A DNA stretch of 64,000 nt from Lepidostoma basale (lineage: Eukaryota > Arthropoda > Insecta > Trichoptera > Lepidostomatidae), in the NCBI GenBank assembly GCA_022606425.2, contig JAHDVF020000726.1, positions 186,001-250,000 of the forward strand, written 5' to 3'. Shown in pieces: positions 46,340-56,462 of the stretch. A program made the translations under genes and the position numbers. Below the pieces are notes generated by a model. That model saw only the letters and a list, made by a program, of their open reading frames with translations, was not told the origin of the DNA and searched no databases. The number at the start of each line of letters is the position of its first letter. Position 1 is the first letter of the stretch.

Positions 46340-46880
46340 AGTAGCACCAGTCTGTCGATGCCAGCAAACCTGACGAAACGGATCGCTGTCGAAATAAAGG
46401 CGAAAGTTGTTAAAAAAACATCGATTTATTTATTTTATTATTATTGTAATTAATAAGAATGAATACGTCTACTTTCATGAAGTTTTATTATAATTTATGG
46501 GAATGACATGTTTCGCCTTGCAAGATGAAATATGCCATTCCCATAAAATAAAATAAAATTATTAGAAAACACACGTTTTTATTTCTTCTTCTTCTTCACT
46601 TTTGGTAGACTCAGGAGTCTTGTTATTTCAGGCGGGTCCTCTTGAGACGCTGAACTCCAGCTTTCTCTTCAACGTTTCGGGGGTCTTCCTGGTCGGCGTT
46701 GTCCGTTTGGCGTTCCATGGAGAGCTATGTATGGTATCCTATTTGAGCTCATTCTTTCTACATGTTGATGCCAGTATCGCCGTCTTTGACGTCCCCATCT
46801 GACCACATCTTCGACCTCGTAGATTTCTCGGATTGCTGTATTCCTAACTCGATCACGTAGGGTTTTGCCAGCTATATATC
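46340..46880. mobile_element. Penelope-like ends and RTE fragment (-)
   Basis: 46340-46410 has the stem plus GAAAC unit. 46480-46580 is a palindrome around tgacatgtttcgccttgc. 46590-46880 on the minus strand encodes a third-subfamily RTE end with a GAAGAAGAA tail. Confidence 0.6.
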
Positions 46881-47122
46881 TTTTTACGTTTTAATTATTT
46901 AATATGGAGATTGACATCAGTGTTAAAAACACAATACAGTTGTATTATGTCCTTTTATTATTATTTAAAGAAATATATTTAAAACTAAAATTCAAATAAG
47001 TAAAAAAAATATACAAAACAGATTAAAAATTATCGTTAAAATGATTAAATAACTTCCTTTTTTCACAACAGATAATATACGTAAAAAGTATCGTGAAGTA
47101 CACTCACTAATGACAAATTTGA

Positions 47123-47130
47123 TATAAAAG
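47123..47130 (+). promoter_or_regulatory. TATA box of chitin-binding gene 2
   Basis: TATAAAAG, 54 nt before the ATG. The block from here to the start codon aligns without gaps to the same block of gene 3, including TATAAAAGGTA, TAGTG and ATAAATC. Confidence 0.72.
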
Positions 47131-47176
47131 GTATGATTTGCAGAGAAAACATGTATAGTGTCATAAATCATTCACA

Positions 47177-47183
47177 ATGAAAG
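47177..47183 (+). CDS. Chitin-binding protein gene 2, 7-nt coding exon 1
   Basis: ATGAAAG followed by donor GTACGT. It joins exon 2 in phase 1 (G plus GT gives Gly) to start the protein MKGLIVFLALVGVALS. Confidence 0.85.
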
Positions 47184-47204
47184 GTACGTTAATTTTTTTT
47201 ATAC

Positions 47205-47715
47205 TTGAGATGCTAATTGGGCTTTTAATGTGGAAGTTTCCATTTGTTTTTCACATTTTTGTGTATAACAATTAGTAATAATACCCAATTAGTATACATA
47301 TTTTTTAAGATATTGATCTCATGACACGTGATAGGTAGCTAATCTTTAGTCATTTTTATTGTCACGTGAATTCTACCAGACCAAAGAGAGCGTAATTTTA
47401 TTTACATTGTCGAAATCGAACCCGGGACCTTCGGTGTGACAGTACAATATTGACAGAGTCAAAGTTTACGCAATGACATTTTTCTAAATTCCAAAACTCT
47501 AATATTAAATAATTTTTACAAATGAAAACGTCTGTTTTCATTTGTAATTATTTAATATGGTAGTTTTACGTCATTGTTCGAGAAACAATAAATAAATCGC
47601 CATTTTATTGTCACGTGAATTCTATACTAGACGAAAGACATTGCCATCGTCGGGAATCAAACCCGGGTCCTTTGGTGTGGCAGCCATAGCTCTTGCCACT
47701 TTTCCAATCGGCTTT
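47205..47715 (-). mobile_element. Two tRNA-derived SINE copies in intron 1 of chitin-binding gene 2
   Basis: Copy one (to about 47460) and copy two (about 47590-47715) both show gtcacgtgaattcta and a minus B box (atcgaacccgggacc; atcaaacccgggtcc). A near-palindrome (attaaataatttttacaaat and its inverse, about 47495-47562) lies between them. Confidence 0.75.
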
Positions 47716-47819
47716 ATAATAATAATACTATACTTTCATATAAACCACTTAATTTAAGGTGTGGCATTATTAAAAAAATAATAGAACACTTTATCATGTT
47801 TTTAGACTTTTTTGTCAAA

Positions 47820-48030
47820 CCAACCGGTTTCGTTCACTTTTTGTAGCCCTGACGAAGCTCCGGCGGGATCGAAACCGGTTGGTTTGCCAAAAGTAGTGTT
47901 AAAATAAGTAAAAGTGTTTTTTTTTAATTATTATTAACAATAATAATACGAGTAATTAGGCAAATTTTAAAAACTCCGTTCATGAGTAACTCACCTCAAG
48001 GGCGCTTTTACAATGTTCAGCTATCAGATA
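47820..48030. mobile_element. Penelope-like palindromic end and CR1-like 3' scrap
   Basis: ccaaccggtttcg at 47820 is inverted at 47870, around cctgacgaagctccggcggg. About 47925-48030 matches the minus 3' end of the CR1-like family with an (ATT)n run. Confidence 0.55.
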
Positions 48031-48244
48031 TTGGTTGTTTTATTTGGGTGGTGGTTTAGGGGATTGAACGCATGGGTCCTGATCAGGGGACTTGGGTTAA
48101 AAGCCTTGACACGACCGGATTCCTTCTTCATAATAAAGAAGTATTTTCTGCTCATATTGAATATATTCGAATATCATTGATTAAAATCCTTGACTAAAAT
48201 TCTAATATCATTGAGTGATATTTGTTTTTATTATTATTAATAAA

Positions 48245-48840
48245 ATATTCCTCCACATTCGTACAACGAGTCATACACGCACGTCGATTCCTCCGACTTC
48301 TGACATGACCAACCGTTAAAATTTGATTAATTTGGTCATGCCATGTTTTCCTCGGTCTGCCTCGTCTCCGTACTCCATTTACATCATTGTATATACTTTC
48401 TTAACCATTCTTTCTCCATCCATGCGTTCCATATGTCCGAACCACCGCAGCGATCTTTTCATAATTTTGGTCATAATACCTTCCTCCGCTCTACATTCCT
48501 TTCTTATATCACCATTTGAGATTCTGTCGTATATCGTTCTTCCACACATACGTCTAAGGGACTTCATCTTTACCGCATTTATTCTGCTTTCATCCTTCTT
48601 CTGCCAGTTAAATGCTTCGCTTCCATACATTTGGGATGGGACCAGAACACTATTGTGAACGGCCGTTTTCGTTTTTATTGATAAATTCTTGTTACCAATA
48701 ACTATTATTAAAGCTCCATTCACTTTGTTATCCGCACCAACCCTTCTTTCGACGTCACTATCCGTTTGGCCATCTGCTGTGAACATGCTGCCTAAATACA
48801 CAAATTCCCTCACCTGTTCCAAGTTCTCTTCGTTCACAAA
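48245..48840 (-). mobile_element. RTE-like LINE copy, antisense in intron 1 of chitin-binding gene 2
   Basis: The minus strand encodes VREFVYLGSMFTADGQTDSD, then QMYGSEAFNWQKKDESRINA, then SLRWFGHMERMDGERMVKKV, mostly in one frame. It ends about 45 bp before exon 2. Confidence 0.85.
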
Positions 48841-48885
48841 AAATATAAAAACTGTGAAATACAGATAGTTTTGTTTTGTTTGCAG

Positions 48886-49085
48886 GTTTGATCGTGTTTC
48901 TGGCCCTCGTTGGTGTTGCCCTGAGCATCCCTCTAGCCCTGCCCAAATGTCCTGCCGAGGACCCAGGTGGCGAGGCACAGACCCTGCCTAACGAGGACGA
49001 CTGCAGCACCTTCTACATCTGTGTGGACGGTGTGCCAGAGAAACAGGATTGCTGGCCCGGCCTTTGGTTCAACCCTGTAGTTGGA
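48886..49085 (+). CDS. Chitin-binding protein gene 2, exon 2 (signal peptide and CBM14 core)
   Basis: Acceptor ttgtttgcag ends at 48885, donor GTAAGT starts at 49086. The spliced protein has 113 residues. A signal peptide covers about 1-16, then comes one CBM14 domain with cysteines 24, 42, 48, 58, 71 and 82, the same C-x17-C-x5-C-x9-C-x12-C-x10-C spacing as gene 1. Shared motifs are CSTFYIC (CATFYQC in gene 1) and PGLWFNP. It is a tandem paralogue of gene 1, likely a small secreted chitin-binding protein. The long reverse-strand reading frame over this exon is the C-terminus of an antisense RTE copy in intron 1 that runs by chance through the exon. Confidence 0.93.
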
Positions 49086-49129
49086 GTAAGTTTGTCTCTA
49101 AACATTAATGCATTTTAGTTTTATCATAA

Positions 49130-49700
49130 CTTACTTACTTACTTGGACAGCCGTTGTCGTCCACTGCTGGACATAGGCCTCCCCCATACTTCTCCACGTA
49201 TCCCTGTCTTGTGCCTTTTGCATCTAATCGCCAGCAATTCTTCTGATGTCATCGGACCATCGTGTGGGGGGTCTCCCTCTGTTTCATTTGTCTTCGCGGG
49301 GTCTCCGCTCTACCACCCTTCTGGTCCATCTATCGTCCATTATCATAAGCTTTTTTCATAAGCCATCTTTATATTCCGGATGGTTATATTCGACAGCATC
49401 AGCACAGACTGTTTTATTTCCCAGCATGCAGAACCAACCTGCTTCTGGTGATGCCAGTGGGGATAGCAATCAAACTGCCTAATGTGATCGCTTGGGAGAT
49501 CGACGTCTTTCATATTCGAGTTCAGAAGTTGACTTTGGAAAGTTTCTTGTATTTCTAATGTCGAACCATCCCTCATGCGTTCCTGGTATTATATATTTAT
49601 TATATTTTACCTGTTCTCAATAGATGTCTTAAACTATAATTGTTGTTTGTAATGTCTTTTGAGAAAATAATCTGATTTGATTTGACATGTAGGGAAAAAT
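49130..49700. mobile_element. RTE-like (-) and Jockey-like fragments in intron 2 of gene 2
   Basis: 49140-49340 on the minus strand is an RTE C-terminus (tccactgctggacataggcc is the inverse of its end). 49370-49680 is a decayed Jockey-like 3' part ending ataatctgatttgatttgac. Confidence 0.6.
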
Positions 49701-50079
49701 CATATTTTCAGTTTCATAACACGTAATTAGCCGATAAATTATTTAATTTTGCTTACACCAATAGATGTCGCTGGTCGTCCAAATTTTGGCATAATTTTAC
49801 GACTAACTTCATTCATGTCTCGTTTCTTAATATGTTTTCACAATTCGTGAGTTGACACGCGTGAAATGTCAGACCGTTATATCGCACTTCCAAAACAGGG
49901 TGCGCGCACAGCTCTCAATACTATTAAACCCGTCTTAAGAATTATAACTTCATAAACATTTTTTGTATTCTGTTATAAAATAGAAAAGACCGTACCTTGT
50001 GTATTTATCTTTCCAAAGATTTAATACACAATTAATACGAATGAAAACGTCTGTTTTCTAGAAGTTTGATTATATTATT

Positions 50080-50500
50080 ATTTTGTTAAATCGCTCTTTA
50101 CATCATGACAGCAAGAGCCATATCGATGTAAAGGGTATTATAGCTATCATAGTGATTCTCGTGACATGTACGTGACATACTACAGGTCGTATGAACCCAA
50201 TTATTGTATACAATTTATTTTTTAGCTATTGTATTGATTATCGATTATGATGATTATCGACATGTGATTCTCGTGAATCTATCGCCATTTTATTGTCACG
50301 TGAATTCTACCCCAGACCAAAGACAGTGTGAACGGGAATTGAAGCGGGAACCTTCGGGGTGGCAGTCAATGCAATTACCACTCGGCCATGTAGGTCGTAT
50401 ATTATTACAAAATTTATTATAACAACTATTTATGTTATAACTATTATAACAAGGTTTGATATTGCCTTAAACAGGCGAAACATGTCATTCACATTCAGAA
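50080..50500 (-). mobile_element. tRNA-derived SINE and linked repeat
   Basis: Family body at 50275-50330 and a degraded B box (gaattgaagcgggaacc). Then comes a Penelope-like end, gccttaaacaggcgaaacat. Confidence 0.65.
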
Positions 50501-50504
50501 AAAA

Positions 50505-50790
50505 AAGGAAAGAATAGAGAATAGGCACATGTTGAACACCATAGCGGAGAGGCGCGCGAGATGGATTGGTCATGTGTTGCGACACGAATGTTTCCTGCAT
50601 GATGTATTGGAATCGATTGGCAGAGGACGACCTCGCCAGGAGTACCTGGACCAGATTTGTCGAGATACGGGCTGCACCTCTTATGCGGAGTTGAAGAGAG
50701 TTGCCGAGGACCTAGCGGAGTGGAAGAGGAGATGCGTCGCCTTGCTGCAGACCAATCATTTGATTGAGACAGGAGAAGAGACCCAAAGCT
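50505..50790 (+). mobile_element. RTE-like fragment in intron 2 of chitin-binding gene 2
   Basis: It encodes RRARWIGHVLRHECFLHDVL, then GRGRPRQEYLDQICRDTGCT, then EDLAEWKRRCVALL. A scrap of the GC-rich repeat follows (gacgcaacgacgccctttcg). Confidence 0.7.
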
Positions 50791-50920
50791 TTCATATGAC
50801 GCAACGACGCCCTTTCGTCAGCTTCGCTCATTCAACAGACTTTTCATTCGTATTAATGATTTAAAATAGAGTTTTAAATCACTGTTAAAGCAAAATTAAA
50901 TATTTATACACTTTTTTCAG

Positions 50921-51055
50921 GTATGCGATTGGCCAACAAACATCGCTGATGGAGTATGCAAACCACCATCTTCCAGCAGTTCTAGTTCTTCAAGTTCCTC
51001 CAGCAGTTCATCTTCCACCACCAGCACAACCACTACTGTGGCCCCTATGCATTAA
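50921..51055 (+). CDS. Chitin-binding protein gene 2, exon 3 (last cysteines, Ser/Thr tail)
   Basis: Acceptor cttttttcag ends at 50920, phase 0. It encodes VCDWPTNIADGVCKPP, then 16 consecutive serines (residues 86-101), a short TTSTTTT run and VAPMH before stop TAA. The serine run uses five of the six serine codons in mixed order, so it is not a simple trinucleotide repeat. Such tails are typical O-glycosylation regions of peritrophic-matrix mucins. Gene 1 stops right after the domain, so the tail is the main difference between the paralogues. Confidence 0.92.
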   Translation, partial: VCDWPTNIADGVCKPPSSSSSSSSSSSSSSSSTTSTTTTVAPMH

Positions 51056-51239
51056 GCCATAACGAACTTTCAAAATACTTTGGATATAAAAGCAGACAAA
51101 ACAAGAAATATATATAAAATATGATCTAAAATGCCTTTTTTATTATTTATTTCTCTTCAATATAATATGACGTCATTTGTTCCGCTAATTTCAATCCAAT
51201 GAATTGGTTTGAAGCAAAGTTTAACAATTCACTTATGCC

Positions 51240-51505
51240 TTTTTAGTGTTTTTAATGTGGTGGTTTCCCGTTGCTTTGCACATTTGTATATAGATATTTT
51301 TTTTAGCCCAATTACAATATACATCTTTTCAGCTATTGATTCTCATTACATCTAGTAGGTAGCTGATCTATCGCCTTTTTATTGTGACGTGAAGTAGTGA
51401 AAAGACAGTATAACAATTACTCTGCCATCGCTGAGAATCGAACCCGAGACCTTCAGTTGGCAGTCATAGCTCTTGCTACTTTGCCTCGAAGGTCGTCATC
51501 CTGTG
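51240..51505 (-). mobile_element. tRNA-derived SINE downstream of chitin-binding gene 2
   Basis: Full family order on the minus strand, including ttttaatgtggtggtttccc at its 3' end and gagaatcgaacccgagacct as B box. Confidence 0.78.
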
Positions 51506-51611
51506 TATAGGACTATATAATACTTTACCGAGTACTTTTTCGATTACAATGGACGTATCGAATGCTGAAACTATACACAATTGTCATTTTAAAATAAAAC
51601 TTATGTAACAT

Positions 51612-51975
51612 TTTGAATGTATACAAATACTTGTAGACAAATACTGGATTTTACCCATTGCGGATAATTTTTATATTTATATAAGGATTAATTGTATCTC
51701 AATAGAGATATGGCCAATCTTAATGGATGGCGCAAGTGTAGATTGAACTAAAAAATGTAAAGTGCAGCGCGACATTCTAGCATATATACATCTTCCAAAA
51801 ATTTGTCAGACGTGGTGGTCGTAAGAAGGGCGGAATGGGAAATTTGTTAAACATAAAGCGATCGCTTAACCCAACCAATGACAGGTCATAAGTCCTGTAA
51901 GCGCCTCGACTACCATATTCTGTTCCCAGAAAACAATTTACAACTTCGTCTCTATTTAGATACAATTAATCCTTA
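51612..51975 (-). mobile_element. Element B copy
   Basis: Left end taacattttgaatgtataca, right end gatacaattaatccttata. Near-identical 13-bp flanks (aaaataaaactta and aaaataaatctta) may be a target duplication. Confidence 0.65.
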
Positions 51976-52119
51976 TAAAAAATAAATCTTAGGTTGTACC
52001 CGTAAAGGAAATAAATTATGGTAGGTACGTATTTTAAGTTAACAATAAAAATTTGAAATAAATCATTAAAATCTGAATTTTACTTTTGATTTTAATATAA
52101 TATTTTACTATTGATTTCA

Positions 52120-52630
52120 TTTTACACAATTGAAACATAACAAACGAAAAACATTTGACAAAATACCGAATACCGAAATCAGACGCCGAAGAAAGCTTGT
52201 AGATGTGATGGACCTAAAGCATAGTCGCGGAAAACATGGGCAGGAAAAAAGGTATCGGTCGCCCCAAAAAATATGGGCAGACGACATAGTTCCAATCGGG
52301 GAAGAAGATGAATGAGAGCTGCGCAGTATAGAGGAAAATAGAAACTATTTGAAGACCATATAGCAGTGTTGAGATGGCTAGGAAGAGAGAGACAGGGGGG
52401 GGAGGAGAGGGAGATAGAGATAGAGATATATATATTATATAAGGAGAGAGAGAGGGAAAAGAGAGATATAGGGAGAGCGAGAGGGAGATAGAGGGGAGAG
52501 ACAGAGAGCGAGGGAGAGAGGGAGAGGGGGGAGAGGGGTAGGGGAGAGGGAGAGGGAGAGGGAGAGGGGAGAGGGAGAGGGAGAGGAGAGGGAGAGAGGG
52601 AGAGAGGGAGAGAGGGAGAGAGGGAGAGAG
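52120..52630 (+). repeat. RTE scrap followed by a GA-rich microsatellite
   Basis: 52130-52300 encodes KTFDKIPNTEIRRRRKLVDV. 52378-52630 is a long (GAGAGG/GGAGA)n purine tract. The long reverse ORF of Ser, Leu and Pro across it is a repeat artefact. Confidence 0.85.
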
Positions 52631-52699
52631 TCTTGACGTGCAGGGCTCTTAATTGATCTGGTGTCTCCTGCTCAGCAGCTAGGTAACCTGGCTTCATTG

Positions 52700-54200
52700 A
52701 TGCTGGGATAAACAAATTTCTGATCTTCGCTCTTTAGATAAATAAAGTTACAAAATCACAATACTTTTATCTTCCTTAGATACATACGTAAGATTTTTTT
52801 ATCGGGTAAGTGAAGACACGTATAAAATTTTATCTTTTAATCGCAAAGTGCAATCAACAATTAAAAATCATTAATGAAAAAAGCAATCTGCTTGTCTAGT
52901 TAATATAATATTTATCTTATAGAAATCAATCTATCGATAAGACATATATTTTACTGATATTTATAAACATTTTTATATATTGCATACAAGTACTTACAAT
53001 GACATTGAACGAAGAAAACATTTCGCAAACATGACTCAATCAAATAACATGTCGATTTTTTCAGGAATTAAAACACACAATCCATTTTTTTAAATTTCTT
53101 GACATGTTTAAAAGGCTTATATATACTGACATATACCGAGGCCTATACTGACAAATACCATTGAGACCAGAGCGGATACCACAAGATTGAAGGCTAAAGT
53201 AACTACTGGTGGCAAAGATGAGGACGCTGAGGATGATAGCAGGCAAGACACTGAGAGATCGTGTGAGGAACACCAGAATAATAAAAACATATTGGTTTTG
53301 TCACAATCAAAACATGTCTTTAACCCTCCTTTCCCTATGATGGGTATCTTCTACACGTTGCTTCTAAAAACCATCAATATCTCTATAAATATTATAAATA
53401 CAAGGTTAAGATTTTAGGTATTCCTCCATAATATATTTACGCATTGATTTAAAAAACAATATCAATAATAATCAGAATTTATCGGGTACATCGGAGGTAT
53501 TTTGTGAAAATCGAAAACAACGTCGCGTATAAACAGCGGTTTATACGCGATACACTATATTCGCATCTCACTCTTGCATATGTTCTAGCTCAATGTTCTC
53601 CCCCTCGCCGTCCCGCGCGCCGGCAGTCGCTTTCGGGCTTGCAACCAGAGCAGGTCTATGCCCGTTCCGTGAGCGTTGCCAGATGTTTTTTTTTAATGTT
53701 TTAGCAATTAAATCTCAATCATTATAATTTTTTACTTCAATTATAATTATATAAGGGGATTAGCTATGAATGTTCCCATTTTTCCGATTTAAAATCGCTA
53801 ATTTTTTAACGCGTACCGACTACCCTACACCGGAACGCACGTTTTTATTTTAGCACCGTAAGGGAAAGGTCAACTAATATACATTTTAAAAAGTTCTTTT
53901 TACAATATAAAAAGTAAATACATTTTTTCATTTAACCACTTAATGCTTTTGAACGAGCAGTGTTCGCGCGCGGCGCGTGTATCGTATCGCGCCAACCCGA
54001 GCACTGCTTGTGCGTTTCGACTTGTTTGCGTTACATATAATAAACTAACGAACTGAGATCGCCTCTTTTTTAAACTGGACAACTTTTAAATTATGTTAAT
54101 TCTTTAAATAAAAAATAAAATCACCTGATATTTTTGGTTATATTTTTGTAAAAAAAAAACGAGCATTAAGTGGTTAAAGAAATTGGTTATGTCAAATCCG
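52700..54200. other. Intergenic sequence
   Basis: 53205-53290 is a scrap of the third RTE subfamily (MRTLRMIAGKTLRDRVRNT in shifted frame). A GC-rich stretch at 53590-53690 and cgcgcgcggcgcgtgt near 53965 stand out in AT-rich DNA, but no gene is recognised. Confidence 0.4.
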
Positions 54201-54434
54201 CATTTTTTATTGAAAAATTTCCCCAACATCCCCAAAAGAAATGCTGTAGAATAGATCCACAGATTGCTACCATACTCCCTCATGTAGAGATAGCGAGGAT
54301 GTTTTTCTGAATCCTCTCCAGCATAAGGGATAATATCGTCTTGTGCGGACTCCAGATCACAGAAACACTTTTGAGCCTGGTCTGAACCAATTACTTCGTG
54401 TAGTATTTCAATTTCAATTTATTTAAAATCTTAA

Positions 54435-55358
54435 TTGTATATGGACAAATGTATGAAAGAGCTGAAAGGGTTGGATGTAGGTGCCAAAATGAGCGGAGTG
54501 TCAGTAAGCTGTCTCTTGTATGCGGATGACGCTGTCCTTCTTGCAGACAACGAGCATGAACTACAAGTCCTGGTGAATTGTATGCGAAATGATCTAATGA
54601 TGAATGTTAATAAGTCCAAGGTAATGATTTTTGAAAAGGATGAAACCATGACAGTCTGCAACATTAGCGTGAATGGTGAAAATTTGGAGCAAGTAGTTGA
54701 GTTTGTGTATTTAGGTAGTATGTTTACAAGAGATGGGCGAGTGGAGAGGGATATTGAAAGAAGGGTTGGGGCAGGCAGCAAAGTGAATGGTGCACTTAAA
54801 ATTGTCATCGCAAACAAAAACCTATCCAAAAAAGCTAGAATGGCAGTGCACAATGGTGTTCTTCTACCGACCCTTATGTATGGAAGCGAAGCATGGAACT
54901 GGCAAAAGAAGGATGAAAGTAGAATAAATGCAGTAGAAATGAGATCTCTTAGACGAATGTGTGGATACTCTGGGTATGATAGAGTGTCGAATGAAAATAT
55001 AAGAAGTGAATGCAGTGCGAATGATGGTGTCATGAACAAAATAATGAAAGGATCATTAAGATGGTTTGGATATATGGAAAGAATGAATGAAGAAAGAATG
55101 GTAAAAAAATTGTATGTTCATGATGTGAATGGAACCAGAAATAGAGAAAGACCGAGTAAAATGTGGCACGATCAAATAAATCAAATATTGAATGTCGGCC
55201 ATGTGAGGAGTCAGAGAAATCGACGCGCATGCATGACACGATGTATGAATGTTGAGGAAGCGAGAGAAATATGTCAGGAAAGTATAGTGTGGCAGTCCAT
55301 TCTTTCTACCTACCCCTTCGGGGAGACGGCGTGATGGTTAGTTAGTTAGTTAGTTAGT
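54435..55358 (+). mobile_element. RTE-like LINE, best copy: reverse transcriptase C-terminal 299 residues
   Basis: One uninterrupted frame runs from the 5' truncation point to stop TGA. Landmarks: GVSVSCLLYADDAVLLADNE with the YADD catalytic box, VEFVYLGSMFTRDGRVERDI, LMYGSEAWNWQKKDESRINA, SLRWFGYMERM, and HDQINQILNVGHVRSQRNRR, ending STYPFGETA. After TGA come TGG and five TTAG units. Target duplication TTTAAAATCTTAA lies at 54422-54434 and 55359-55371. The endonuclease and most of the reverse transcriptase are lost, so the copy is not autonomous. Confidence 0.95.
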
Positions 55359-55559
55359 TTTAAAATCTTAAACATTACAGTATATGATTATAACCAAAGC
55401 GCTTATGACTATACAGGTAGAATACAAAAATAACAAAAAAAACTTTTTTAAACAGAATATACAATTGTGAAATTTAAAAATTACAATATACACAATAGAC
55501 AAAAACACAAAAAAAACGAGATAATTAAAAAATTAAGACCAATTAAGTAACAATAAGTA

Positions 55560-56390
55560 GAACAACACAAATTTAAGAGATAGATGTTTTCTGAGGGTAG
55601 CCTCACTATCGTGGAAGATGTCCACATCCGAAGAGATGCGGTTTAGAAAGATTATTGCCCTGCCCATGGGCATAACTTTAGGTAAATCAAATCAAATCAA
55701 ATCAAATCAGTTTATTTTCTCAAAAGACATTACAAACATTTTTTATATAATAGTTTAAGGCATCTATTGAGAACAGGTAAAACATAATAAATATATAATA
55801 CCAGAAACGCATGAGAGATGGTTCGACATTAGGAATACAAGATACTTTCCAAAGTCAAGAGTATTTGTCTTCTGAACGTACTTTCACGAATATGAAAGAC
55901 ATAGATCTCCGAAGCGATCATGTTCAGCAGTTTGATTGCTCTCCCCACCGGCATCACCAAAGGCAGGTTGGTTCTGCATGTTGGGAGATAAAACAGTCTG
56001 TGCTGACGCTGTTGAGGATAACCATCCGGAACATAAAGATGGATAGCCTCCAAGATGAAGGAATTCTCAAAGAATCCCTTGATGAGTCTGAAGAAATGGG
56101 TAAGTGTGCACCCATCCCTTCTTATCTGTAAACTATTGGTCCCCATTGGTTCTACACAGTGGCAGGTGAAATAATCTTTGTTGCCTTTGTAGCAGATAAT
56201 TGTCAGGGACGAACAAAGTCAAGTCATTCAAAATATCCGAGTTATGTATTCGACCACGAATCAGTTGAAAAAAATGAACACCCAAATGGATAGTTCGTCT
56301 AATTTCCAATGATTGGTAGTCCAGCATACCCAGCAAGAAATCAGTGGGGTACAGCCAGGGGTAATAACCTTTTTCTTTGAGGTACAGTAT
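55560..56390 (-). mobile_element. Jockey-like LINE, C-terminal regions of two related copies
   Basis: The minus strand encodes LFVPDNYLLQRQQRLFHLPL and then, in a second copy, RTNLPLVMPVGRAIKLLNMI, then EIYVFHIRESTFRRQILLTL. The 3' tail, (GATTT)n, lies at about 55685-55710. More of the family extends left across the RTE insert. Confidence 0.75.
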
Positions 56391-56462
56391 TGTAAATACA
56401 TTTGGATCTCAGGAAACATGATTAGATCAAATATTTTTTATTTCGCTTTTGGTTTCCTTATT

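Noticed and set aside
48379..48978. Reverse ORF of 199 residues treated as one gene
   Set aside because: Its C-terminal three quarters are RTE; the N-terminal part is antisense to the chitin-binding exon.
52179..52715. Reverse ORF of 178 residues, Ser/Leu/Pro-rich
   Set aside because: Produced by the purine microsatellite; low complexity and no start context.
54431..55039. Reverse ORF of 202 residues
   Set aside because: Antisense to the RTE frame with YADD on the + strand.
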